Of a DNA stretch of 64,000 nucleotides, positions 8,034 through 16,383 are shown in pieces. Origin of the DNA: Phragmitibacter sp965284365 (GTDB taxonomy: Bacteria; Verrucomicrobiota; Verrucomicrobiia; Verrucomicrobiales; Verrucomicrobiaceae). The notes under the pieces were generated by a model. The model did no database searches and was not told where the DNA came from. It worked only from the letters and a program-made list of their open reading frames with translations. Made by a program: the position numbers and the translations under genes. The number at the start of each line of letters is the position of its first letter. The first letter of the stretch is position 1. Location: positions 1,302,001 to 1,366,000 of the forward strand of contig OZ260079.1 in the NCBI GenBank assembly GCA_965284365.1, read 5' to 3'.

Positions 8034-10586
8034 CTACTCCAGTTGCAACGGCGGCGGCGGCTCGAGCTTGATCGGGGCCTGGGTCGCAGGGGTTTCTTCC
8101 TCCACGGGCACCGCTCGCAGCACCCGGGTGCCATCGTCCTGCACGGCCTCGGCTTTTGGAATCGGGATAATGGTATTGTACGGATCGATACCGATCACCG
8201 TCATGCCCTGCATCCGAACGGGTTCCACATTGGCTACCAATGGTGTGGAAGGCGCCAGACTGGTAGGGAGCCCGTCTTCCGTTTGAGGGGCCACTACCGC
8301 CAGCGCAGGTCCATCCATGCCACCACCAGTGTGCACGTCGCAGAAAGTATCGAAAATGGAGCCGGGGCGAAGGGCTTCCAGGAAGGTGTCGCGCACGGCC
8401 TTGACCGCGCCTGTACCCGGATCCGTGAATTTCTCGTAGCAGGCATCCGTGGCGCGCTTGCCGCTCTTTCGGCACGTCTCCACCATTTGCGCATCCAAAG
8501 GCGGAGATATCTGCTCAGCCTTGTATTGCTTGCTGACCACGTTCATCACATCTGTCCAGATCGGCAGCGCCACCTTGTTGCTGTAGGCGCCTAGATAGAT
8601 CGGCTTCTGCTGGTCGAACCCGCACCAGACACCGCAGGTCACCGCGCTCGTATAGCCCAGGAACCAAAGGTCTTTGAATTCGTAATGGGTTCCTGTCTTG
8701 CCGGCAGCCGGAAATTTCTCCAAGCCGTATTCCTTGGCGGCCAGTTTGCCCGTGCCCCGATTCAGCGCATCCACCAAACAGGTGTGTGTCTGGTAGGCCG
8801 TGACTTCATCCATTACGCGCTGGTCGGCGGCGATGTCTTCCTCTTTCACCTGGTAGATGACCTTGCCAGTGTAGTCGGTGATGCGGTGGATGAGCGTCAG
8901 TTCCTTGGCCCGCACGCCCTTGTTGGCGAAAGCGCTGTAAGCGAGGCACATCTCATCGAGCTTCACCTCGCTCGCGCCCAGAAAGGTGCTGGGATAATCC
9001 CGCAGTGGCGAAGCGATGCCGGCTTTGGCCGCCAGTTCTTTGACAGGAGCAAGCCCCACGCGCTCGCCAAGCCGGACGGTGGCAGCGTTACGGCTCTGGG
9101 AGAGCGCTTCCCGGGCGGTGATCTGCGGGGCGAACTTGGTGACATCCTGCTCGGTCCCCCACTCCCCGAGGATCCCGGTGAGTCCGCCGATCATGACACG
9201 GCGATTGTCGATGGGGCCATCCTCCAACTGCATGGGGGGATAGAACTCAGGCTTCTGGAAGGCGGCTGCGTAAACAAATGGCAGAAACGCCGAGCCGGCG
9301 GGGCGGCGGGACTGCACCGCACGATTGAATTCGCTGTCGCGGAAATCACGGCCTCCCACCATGGCGAGGATGCCGCCGTCGTGATTATCGATGGCCAGGA
9401 CAGCCGCCTGCAAATACTCTGCCTGCGGTTTTGGCGCAGTGTCGGACAGGGTTTTATCCGTCTGCATCTGCTTGTGATTCTGCAGCACAGCCTGGTACTG
9501 CGCATAGGTCTGGTGCGCGTAGCCCTGGTGCTGTTCTGTCTGCGCCAGCCGCTCACGAACGGCTTTCTCCGCGGCTTTCTGGAGGTTCGCGTCGACGGTC
9601 GAGTAGATATTGAACCCGCCCAGAAGCGCCTCCTCACTGCCCACGATCTGCATGGCCTGCTGCCGGATGGCCTCGTACACGTAACTCTGGTGGGTCGTGC
9701 CGGAGCGCGGTTTCGTGACCACAGGCTTGGCGGCGAGCTTCAGCATGTCATCCTCGGTGAGGAAGCCTTCGGTATACATGCGGCTGTACACATGATTCCG
9801 GGCCTTCTTGGCGCGGTCCGGATGCCGCACGGGCTGGAGATTGTTGGGACTCTTGATGAGACCACAAAGGGTAGCGCTCTCTTCCAAGGTCAGATCCTTC
9901 ACATCCTTGCTGAAATATCCCTGCGAGGCTGCCTGGATGCCGTAAAAACCACCGCCGAAGTAAATGCGGTTCAAGTAGAGCTCGAGGATTTCCGACTTCG
10001 TGTATTTGGTCTCGACGCGTTCCGCCGCGAACCACTCCACAATCTTGCGGGTGTAACGGGAATTCTTCTCGTCCGTTTCCATTTCCTTCAGTTTGAAGGC
10101 ATCGCGGGCCAACTGCTGCGTGATGGTGCTGGCGCCCTGGGTTTCCTCCCCGGCTTTGTAGTTCAGCCAGATGGCGCGGAAAACGCCCATCATGTCCACC
10201 CCGCTGTGCTGGAAATAGCGGGAATCCTCTTCAGCGGTCAGCGCCTGGATCAGATGGGAAGGAACCTGCTCAATCTCGATGGGAGTCCGGTTCAACATGT
10301 AGATGCGGCCGAACTCGTCGCCGCTGCGGTCGAAGATCAGGCTGGCCTTCTCGATCTTGTGCAGGTCGTCCATGTTGAACGCTTCTGCCTGCTCACGAAG
10401 GGGTGTGATGAAGGCCATGGCCACGCCAAAAAACACCACACCACCGACCAGTGTCGAGATGATGAGAATGGAGAACCATTTCTTTTTGTAGATCGGCACT
10501 CGGCGCCGCACATTGCCCTTCCCTACCTTTTCCAAGTTTTTCCCCTGTAGTTTCTTGGCGATCGGATTGATGTCGGAATCGAGCAT
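8034..10586 (-). CDS. Class A penicillin-binding protein (PBP1A-like) with altered SxxK motif
   Basis: A bifunctional peptidoglycan synthase by architecture: short cytoplasmic basic segment, TM helix (about 38-58), glycosyltransferase family 51 domain (EEDSRYFQHSGVD, GASTITQQLARDAF, LYLNRIYFGGG), then a transpeptidase-like domain. In the latter SxN (SRN) and KTGT are present, but the SxxK motif reads S432-A-F-L435 (codons 9291-9293 and 9282-9284), so the catalytic lysine is missing. The C-terminus is Pro/Glu-rich. I start at the ATG at 10586, because the longer frame to 10694 would overlap the divergent methyltransferase gene and adds no domain. The glycosyltransferase should be active; transpeptidase activity is doubtful. 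Confidence 0.88.
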   Translation of the reverse strand: MLDSDINPIAKKLQGKNLEKVGKGNVRRRVPIYKKKWFSILIISTLVGGVVFFGVAMAFITPLREQAEAFNMDDLHKIEKASLIFDRSGDEFGRIYMLNRTPIEIEQVPSHLIQALTAEEDSRYFQHSGVDMMGVFRAIWLNYKAGEETQGASTITQQLARDAFKLKEMETDEKNSRYTRKIVEWFAAERVETKYTKSEILELYLNRIYFGGGFYGIQAASQGYFSKDVKDLTLEESATLCGLIKSPNNLQPVRHPDRAKKARNHVYSRMYTEGFLTEDDMLKLAAKPVVTKPRSGTTHQSYVYEAIRQQAMQIVGSEEALLGGFNIYSTVDANLQKAAEKAVRERLAQTEQHQGYAHQTYAQYQAVLQNHKQMQTDKTLSDTAPKPQAEYLQAAVLAIDNHDGGILAMVGGRDFRDSEFNRAVQSRRPAGSAFLPFVYAAAFQKPEFYPPMQLEDGPIDNRRVMIGGLTGILGEWGTEQDVTKFAPQITAREALSQSRNAATVRLGERVGLAPVKELAAKAGIASPLRDYPSTFLGASEVKLDEMCLAYSAFANKGVRAKELTLIHRITDYTGKVIYQVKEEDIAADQRVMDEVTAYQTHTCLVDALNRGTGKLAAKEYGLEKFPAAGKTGTHYEFKDLWFLGYTSAVTCGVWCGFDQQKPIYLGAYSNKVALPIWTDVMNVVSKQYKAEQISPPLDAQMVETCRKSGKRATDACYEKFTDPGTGAVKAVRDTFLEALRPGSIFDTFCDVHTGGGMDGPALAVVAPQTEDGLPTSLAPSTPLVANVEPVRMQGMTVIGIDPYNTIIPIPKAEAVQDDGTRVLRAVPVEEETPATQAPIKLEPPPPLQLE

Positions 10587-10638
10587 TGGCGAGGGTTTGC
10601 GGTTCGTCGCGACAGGCAGTATAGCGGCATTCCGGCCA

Positions 10639-11799
10639 ATGGCGAACTTTATCCCAAGATGCGAAAAACTGATCCGGAATCGCTTGGACAGCACCCCGGA
10701 CGGCCGACTGCCGTGGGCCGAGGTGATGGCGATGGCGCTCTACGAGCCGGGCGCGGGTTATTACCGTCAGGGCAGCCGGACGATTGGCCGGGAAGGCGAT
10801 TTTTACACCAGTGTCAGCATCGGGCCACTCTTCGGCGAACTCCTCGCCTGGCAAGCAGCGAAAACGTGGCGCACTCTGGGGCAGCCCGCGGAATTTACCA
10901 TTCTGGAACAGGGAGCCCACGACGGGGCACTGGCGGCGGACATCCTCGGTGCGCTCCGGCAGCAGCACCCGGAGCTCTACAATCTCGCCCGTTATGTGAT
11001 CATTGAACCGGACGAGGTCTTGGCCGCCGCGCAGCGGGAACGCTTGGCGGAAGCTTTTCCCGGAAAGCTCCAGCAGGTGTCGGGTTGGGCGGAATTGGGG
11101 TCCTCACCTGTCCAAGGCCTGCTGGTTTGCAATGAGCTGCTGGACGCCTTTCCGGTTCACCTCGTGAAGATGGTGCAGGGAGAGTGGCAGGAGCTTTGGG
11201 TGGAAAGCGGTGCCTCCGGAGAGCTTCAGTTTGTGCCCGGCCCACTCAGCGACAAGCGGCTGGTTCCGGCTTTGGAGACGCTCGGAACGGACTTCCCCGA
11301 GGGCTACACCACCGAGATCAACCTTGGCATGCTAGACTGGTTGGAGGAAGTGGCCAAGGCTCCTTTCAGAGGCGTCATCCTTCTGGCGGACTACGGTCTG
11401 GCGGCCAGTGAGTATTATGCCCCGGAACGTTCCGAAGGCACCCTGCGGCGTTATTTCCAGCATCGCACCGATAGCGATGTGCTGCGCGACTTGGGCGACA
11501 GTGACCTGACGACCCATGTCAATTTCACGGAACTGGCCGAGGAAGCGGAGAAGATAGGGCTTGGACTATTGGAGTTCCTTGAGCAGGGGCGCTTCCTTTC
11601 CCTGCTCGCCACGGAGAAGATTGCGGCGAACGCCTTTGAACCCACGCCAGCGCGATTGCGACAGTTTCAGGCGCTGACTCATCCGAATCACCTCGGATTT
11701 TCCTTCCAAATCATGCTTTTGGGGAAAGGCATGGAAACTACGGATTCCGGAGGTTCAGCATCTGCCGCACGGCGCAGGCTGGGGTTGCCTGCGATTTGA
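10639..11799 (+). CDS. MidA/NDUFAF7-family SAM-dependent methyltransferase
   Basis: Matches the DUF185/MidA family of putative S-adenosylmethionine-dependent protein methyltransferases, whose mitochondrial member modifies a complex I subunit. Visible family features are ALYEPGAGYYRQG (near residue 27), GDFYTSVSIGPLFGELLA, ILEQGAHDGALAADIL (the SAM-binding loop), VCNELLDAFPVH and LLADYGLAASEYY. The ATG at 10639 gives the family's usual N-terminus; the frame is open upstream but overlaps the divergent PBP start. The 52-bp gap to the PBP gene must hold two divergent promoters. The bacterial substrate is unknown. Confidence 0.85.
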   Translation: MANFIPRCEKLIRNRLDSTPDGRLPWAEVMAMALYEPGAGYYRQGSRTIGREGDFYTSVSIGPLFGELLAWQAAKTWRTLGQPAEFTILEQGAHDGALAADILGALRQQHPELYNLARYVIIEPDEVLAAAQRERLAEAFPGKLQQVSGWAELGSSPVQGLLVCNELLDAFPVHLVKMVQGEWQELWVESGASGELQFVPGPLSDKRLVPALETLGTDFPEGYTTEINLGMLDWLEEVAKAPFRGVILLADYGLAASEYYAPERSEGTLRRYFQHRTDSDVLRDLGDSDLTTHVNFTELAEEAEKIGLGLLEFLEQGRFLSLLATEKIAANAFEPTPARLRQFQALTHPNHLGFSFQIMLLGKGMETTDSGGSASAARRRLGLPAI

Positions 11800-11863
11800 T
11801 TGCTGGAGGATAACGCTTGCCTGCGCGTGTGCTGGCGGCACCTGTAAAACAGTCCGCCGCATC

Positions 11864-12763
11864 ATGAATCAAAAGCCCATCGTCTTTTTCAATCGCCACA
11901 CACAGCAGATGGAGACGGAGGCCATCTACGGCGAGGGTTTCCTCCGCTGGGCGTATGAAAATCCCCTGGGCAGACTGACGACAGCCGCGCTGGTGCGGCG
12001 GGCTGCCTTTTCCCGGTGGTATGGCTGGCGCATGAATCAGCCGGCCAGCCGCGCGAAGATCCCGCCGTTTATCAAACAATACGGAACCGACATCGCCGAG
12101 ATGGCGGACACGCCCGAGTCCTTCCCCCATTTTAATGCCTTTTTCTGCCGCAAGCTGAAGCCGAGCGCCCGGCCCATTGCAGAGGGGGAAGATACGATTG
12201 TCTTCCCTGCCGATGGACGGCACTTCGCGATTCCCGACATCTCCGCGAACGACGGCATTTTTGTAAAAGGGCTCCGGTTTGACCTGCCAGCGCTGCTATG
12301 TGACGACGCGCTAGCGGCAAAGTTCGCCAAGGGTTCCATGGTCATTTCCCGGCTTTGCCCGGTGGACTACCATCGCTTCCATTTCCCCTGCGACGGCGCG
12401 CCTGCCTCACCGGCATTCATCCCGGGAGATCTTTATTCAGTGAGCCCAATCGCCCTTTGCCAACGGCCCACCTTGCTCTGGGAAAACAAGCGCTGCCTGA
12501 CCCGCATGAAGACGGAACGTGCTGGCGAAGTGCTGCTGCTGGAGGTCGGCGCCACGTGCGTGGGCACGATTGTCCACACCCACCCGGACGGATCTCCCGC
12601 GGCCAAGGGCGAGGAAAAAGGTTATTTCCTGTTTGGCGGCTCCTGTTTCATCACCATTTTCGAACCGGGCCGCGTGCGGCTGGATGCCGATCTGGTGGAG
12701 CACAGCGCCGCGCGGCACGAAGTTTATGCCCGCATGGGCGAGCACATGGCCCAGATCGCGTGA
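11864..12763 (+). CDS. psd: Phosphatidylserine decarboxylase
   Basis: Converts phosphatidylserine to phosphatidylethanolamine at the inner membrane. Recognised from FNRHTQQMETEAIYGEGFLRW at the N-terminus, NAFFCRKLKPSARPI, the histidine motif SRLCPVDYHRFHFP (about residue 162), and the self-cleavage site FGGSC near residue 258, where the Ser becomes the pyruvoyl group after Gly-Ser cleavage. Most family members have GGST or LGST here; this one has Cys after the Ser. The length of 299 residues suits the family. With lgt and the PagL-like gene it supports a diderm envelope containing phosphatidylethanolamine. Confidence 0.93.
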   Translation: MNQKPIVFFNRHTQQMETEAIYGEGFLRWAYENPLGRLTTAALVRRAAFSRWYGWRMNQPASRAKIPPFIKQYGTDIAEMADTPESFPHFNAFFCRKLKPSARPIAEGEDTIVFPADGRHFAIPDISANDGIFVKGLRFDLPALLCDDALAAKFAKGSMVISRLCPVDYHRFHFPCDGAPASPAFIPGDLYSVSPIALCQRPTLLWENKRCLTRMKTERAGEVLLLEVGATCVGTIVHTHPDGSPAAKGEEKGYFLFGGSCFITIFEPGRVRLDADLVEHSAARHEVYARMGEHMAQIA

Positions 12764-12831
12764 GATGAGAAATGAGAAGATTGACCGGACCGCGCCGTTT
12801 TGTGATCATTCCCTCCCTTCCATCTTTTCCC

Positions 12832-14082
12832 ATGCACATACGCCTCCTCCTCGCCTCGCTGGTTTGCGCCACCGGCTCCGCCCTTTCCCAATCCACCCCG
12901 CCGCCCGCGCTCGATGGCCAGTGGAAGAAACAACAACTGACGGATACCTTCTGGGCGGAAGGTGTCGCCGTCACTGATGTGAACAAAGACGGCAAGATGG
13001 ATGTACTCTACGGGCCGCACTGGTATGCAGGGCCGGACTTCAAAACGAAGACGACGATCTATGCGGACACCGAGAAGTCGAAAGTGAAACTGCCTGATGG
13101 CAAAGAGATGGAAATCCAGGGCTTCAAAGGCGCGAAGACGGAAGAAAACGGCTACAGCCAGAACTTCCAATCCTTCACGCATGACGTGAACGGTGATAGC
13201 TGGGATGATTACGTGGTGGTGAGCTTCCCGGGCAAGTTTACCTACTGGTATGAAAACCCGAAGGGCGCGGAAGGTCTTTGGAAGCAACACACGGCCTGGC
13301 CTACCACGGATAACGAGAGCCCGATGTTCACCGACATTGATGGCGATGGCCGGCCCGATCTGCTTTGCATGAGCGAAGGCCACCTGGGGTTTGCTTCGTA
13401 TGATGCAAAGTATCCTACCAATGCGTGGCAGTGGCATCAGGTCTCGCCTCGCGTCAATGGCTGGCAGAAATACACGCACGGCATCGGCTTCGGTGATGTG
13501 AATGGCGATGGCAAAACCGATTTGCTGGAAGGAAGCGGCTGGTGGGAACAACCCAAGGCTCCCCAAGGGAACGAGCCCTGGAAAAAGCATGATGCGGTCT
13601 TCGCCACCAAGGGCGGCGCGCAGATGTATGTCCTGGACGTGAATGCGGACGGCAAGAACGATGTCATCAGCAGCCTCGCGGCGCACGAGTACGGCCTGGC
13701 CTGGTTTGAACAGGCAGCGGACGGCTGGAAGCAGCATCTCATCACGGGCACGCCTGATCAGCCAGGATCAACGGGTCTGATCTTCTCCCAGCTTCACGCC
13801 ATTGAACTGGCCGATATGAACGGCGATGGCTTGCAGGATATCGTCACCGGCAAACGCTTCTGGGCGCACGGCATGAAAGGTGACCCAGAACCAAATGCAC
13901 CAGCGGTGGTCTGGTGGTTTGAGCTGAAGCGCGAAGCGGGCAAGGTGTCCTGGACACCTCACCTCATCGATGACCAGTGCGGCGTGGGCACGCAGTTCGT
14001 CGTGGCCGATGTCGATGGCGACAAAAAACTGGATGTGGTGATCGGCAACAAGCGGGGATGCTTCGTGCTCACCCGCCCATAG
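12832..14082 (+). CDS. Secreted FG-GAP/VCBS repeat protein
   Basis: I use the ATG at 12832, which gives a clean Sec signal peptide (MHIRLLLASLVCATGSALSQ). The mature part has at least six calcium-loop FG-GAP/VCBS repeats (VNKDGKMDVLYG, IDGDGRPDLLC, VNGDGKTDLLEG, VNADGKNDVISS, MNGDGLQDIVTG, VDGDKKLDVVIG) spread over the whole length, so it is a single beta-propeller. Such proteins are common in Verrucomicrobia and Planctomycetes as extracellular or periplasmic proteins of unknown ligand. It is 69 nt downstream of psd, with no obvious functional link. Confidence 0.85.
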   Translation: MHIRLLLASLVCATGSALSQSTPPPALDGQWKKQQLTDTFWAEGVAVTDVNKDGKMDVLYGPHWYAGPDFKTKTTIYADTEKSKVKLPDGKEMEIQGFKGAKTEENGYSQNFQSFTHDVNGDSWDDYVVVSFPGKFTYWYENPKGAEGLWKQHTAWPTTDNESPMFTDIDGDGRPDLLCMSEGHLGFASYDAKYPTNAWQWHQVSPRVNGWQKYTHGIGFGDVNGDGKTDLLEGSGWWEQPKAPQGNEPWKKHDAVFATKGGAQMYVLDVNADGKNDVISSLAAHEYGLAWFEQAADGWKQHLITGTPDQPGSTGLIFSQLHAIELADMNGDGLQDIVTGKRFWAHGMKGDPEPNAPAVVWWFELKREAGKVSWTPHLIDDQCGVGTQFVVADVDGDKKLDVVIGNKRGCFVLTRP

Positions 14083-14094
14083 ACGGAGACCGCC

Positions 14095-14904
14095 TTACGG
14101 CTTTACTGCGAGAGCAGCGCGCACCATTACGGGATCATCCGTCGTGATGCCATCAACCCCAGCCCCGGCCAGAAGTTTGGCCATGGCTGGGTCATTGACA
14201 GTCCAAGCATAGAGCTGGAACCCGGCTTCATGAACTTCGCGAACCATCGCGGCGTCCCAAGGGTAGTCGGTCTTCAGGTCCAGGCCATCGAGCCCGTCCT
14301 CCTTCGTTTCTGTGATGACTTTTGAAAGCGGATTCACGATTTCCTCTTTCTTATTCTTCATGGCGGCAAGGCGGTAAACCTTGATCCAGGGCAGCGCTTT
14401 CTTGGCGGCGGCGCAGACGTCCCGCTCAAAGCAGATGATAGCCAACTGGGCAGCGCGTGGACGCATGAGCTCCAATGCTTTTGCCAAAGCAGGCACCACT
14501 TCCGGGCCGCATTTGATCTCCAGGAAGAATCGTTTGTCGCCTTGTGGCAGAGTCGCGAGAGCCTGCTCTAAGGTGGGTATCTTTTCACCCTTCCACTTTT
14601 CGTTTTTCCAAGCGCCCACATCAAGGTCAGCCAGTTCCTGCATCGTCGACTTCGCGATGAATTTCTGCACGCCCGCGACACGCTTCGTGTCTTTATCGTG
14701 AATGATGGCGATCTGGTTATCCGCCGTCAGATAGAGGTCGAGCTCACAGGCGTCCGTGCCGTTTTGCCAGGCCAACTGAAAGGCCGCCACGGTGTTCTCC
14801 GGGGCACGCTGGGAAAACCCGCGATGGGCGACAATCTCCACGGCACTAAGATGTGGGATCAAAAGGGCCGAGGCAACGAGGATACTGGTAAATAGTCTTT
14901 TCAT
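14095..14904 (-). CDS. Periplasmic glycerophosphodiester phosphodiesterase
   Basis: Hydrolyses glycerophosphodiesters to glycerol-3-phosphate and an alcohol. The GDPD signature is clear: AHRGFSQRAPENT (residues about 26-38), CELDLYLTADNQIAIIHD (metal-binding Glu and Asp, catalytic His) and FLEIKCG. A Sec signal peptide precedes it. The end, with AWTVNDPAMAKLLAGAGVDGITTDDP, is typical of the TIM barrel. At 269 residues it is complete. It is convergent with the FG-GAP gene (12-nt gap) and divergent from the phosphodiesterase gene that follows, which suggests a shared role in scavenging organic phosphate. Confidence 0.9.
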   Translation of the reverse strand: MKRLFTSILVASALLIPHLSAVEIVAHRGFSQRAPENTVAAFQLAWQNGTDACELDLYLTADNQIAIIHDKDTKRVAGVQKFIAKSTMQELADLDVGAWKNEKWKGEKIPTLEQALATLPQGDKRFFLEIKCGPEVVPALAKALELMRPRAAQLAIICFERDVCAAAKKALPWIKVYRLAAMKNKKEEIVNPLSKVITETKEDGLDGLDLKTDYPWDAAMVREVHEAGFQLYAWTVNDPAMAKLLAGAGVDGITTDDPVMVRAALAVKP

Positions 14905-14969
14905 GGGAAGCTGAAGTGCGCGATGAGGAAACTTCGGAGGTTAATGGAAGTCAGGACAGAAGATTGACC

Positions 14970-16379
14970 ATGGCAGGACGTATAAGAACGCTTATGCCGC
15001 GCCGCTCCTTCATTTTCTGTGCTCTCATCGCTGCCGCATTATGGGTGGCGCCTTTTTCCTCTGACGGGCAAGCCGCCACGCTTGCGCCGAAAGACCGCCA
15101 TGTTGTTCTCATCAGTATCGATGGTTTCCCTTCCTGGCTTTGGAATGACCCTTCTCTGCCGGTGCCAAATCTGCGGAAGCTTGCCAAAGAAGGCGCCTCT
15201 GCCACAGCGATGACGGTTTCGAATCCTTCCATCACCTGGATCAATCATACCACGCTGGTGACCGGCGTGAACCCGCGGAAGCATGGTGTGCTCTTCAATG
15301 GACTGCTCGTGCGGCAGGGTCCGGATAAACCGCCGAAGATTGAGCAATGGGCAGACAAGGACAAGATGGTCTTTGCCCCGACACTCTATGATCTGGCCAA
15401 GGAAGCCGGCCTCACCACAGCTGAAGTGGACTGGGTCGCGGTGACCAATGCCAAGACTATTGACTGGGGCTTTTCAGAACGGCCCAACCCGGAAGGCGTG
15501 ATCGAAAAGGAAATGATCGCCAAGGGATTGATTACTCCAGAACAGATCACCTGGTACCTGCCGGGGCCGCAGTCCAAGAATGTTGCCTGGCGTGACTCCA
15601 CGTGGACGCAGGCAGCGATACACATCATGCAAACGCACAAGCCCAATGTGCTGATGTATCACACGCTCAATACCGACGCGATTCATCACCGCTTCGGACC
15701 CGGATCATGGGCCAGCTATACCGCGCTCGCTTATGCGGATCGGCTTGTGGGAGACTTGGTCGAAGGCATCAATGCGGCCGGGCTCAAAGATTCCACGACC
15801 TATTTCATCTCAACTGATCACGGCTTCAAGAAGGTCACGAGGATGATTTATCCTAATGTGGCTCTGAAGAACGCCGGACTGGCCACCGGGCTTGGTCCAA
15901 GCATCACATCGTGTCAGGCAGCAGCCGTGACGCAGGGTGGCATGGCCTTTGTCTATGTGACGGATACCAACAAACGCGCAGAGCTAATTCCCAAGCTCAA
16001 AGAAATATTTTCTCAAGTCGAAGGCGTGAAGGAAGTCATCGAGGGGAAGGACGCGCCCACTTTGGGAATGCCGACACCGGAAGAAAACCAGGGCGTGGGC
16101 GATCTGATATTGTACCCCAAAGACGGCTATGCTTTTAACAACAATGCGGCTGGAGAATCCGTCACGGGCCCACCGGACAATTACGCTGGCACCCATGGCT
16201 ATCCCGCGAGCGACCCTGAACTGGACGGCATCTTTGTTGCTTCCGGGGCGGGCATCAAGCCGGGCACGGTGATCCCGCGCATGGCAAATCTGGATGTGGC
16301 GCCAACGATGGCGAAGCTGCTTGGTCTCACCATTCCTAACGTGGAAGGCCGCGTGCTCACGGAGATCCTAGAACCCTGA
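14970..16379 (+). CDS. Alkaline phosphatase-superfamily phosphodiesterase / nucleotide pyrophosphatase-like
   Basis: Belongs to the type I phosphodiesterase/nucleotide pyrophosphatase group. Metal and nucleophile motifs are visible: VLISIDGFPSW (first Asp), NPSITWINHTTLVTG (nucleophile Thr), HTLNTDAIHHRFGPGS, FISTDHGFKK (Asp-His) and GTHGYPASDPELDGIFVASG (last His). A Sec signal is present (RSFIFCALIAAALW). The start is uncertain: the frame runs from 14916, with ATGs at 14970 and 14994. The gene is divergent from the GDPD gene and 4 nt upstream of the large heme protein, so it is probably cotranscribed with it. The substrate is not predictable. Confidence 0.85.
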   Translation: MAGRIRTLMPRRSFIFCALIAAALWVAPFSSDGQAATLAPKDRHVVLISIDGFPSWLWNDPSLPVPNLRKLAKEGASATAMTVSNPSITWINHTTLVTGVNPRKHGVLFNGLLVRQGPDKPPKIEQWADKDKMVFAPTLYDLAKEAGLTTAEVDWVAVTNAKTIDWGFSERPNPEGVIEKEMIAKGLITPEQITWYLPGPQSKNVAWRDSTWTQAAIHIMQTHKPNVLMYHTLNTDAIHHRFGPGSWASYTALAYADRLVGDLVEGINAAGLKDSTTYFISTDHGFKKVTRMIYPNVALKNAGLATGLGPSITSCQAAAVTQGGMAFVYVTDTNKRAELIPKLKEIFSQVEGVKEVIEGKDAPTLGMPTPEENQGVGDLILYPKDGYAFNNNAAGESVTGPPDNYAGTHGYPASDPELDGIFVASGAGIKPGTVIPRMANLDVAPTMAKLLGLTIPNVEGRVLTEILEP

Positions 16380-16383
16380 GATC

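Noticed and set aside
8685..10550. 621-residue open frame on the plus strand
   Set aside because: It lies wholly antisense to the PBP gene, whose motifs are unmistakable; the translation has no family features. Long antisense frames are expected in GC-rich genes.
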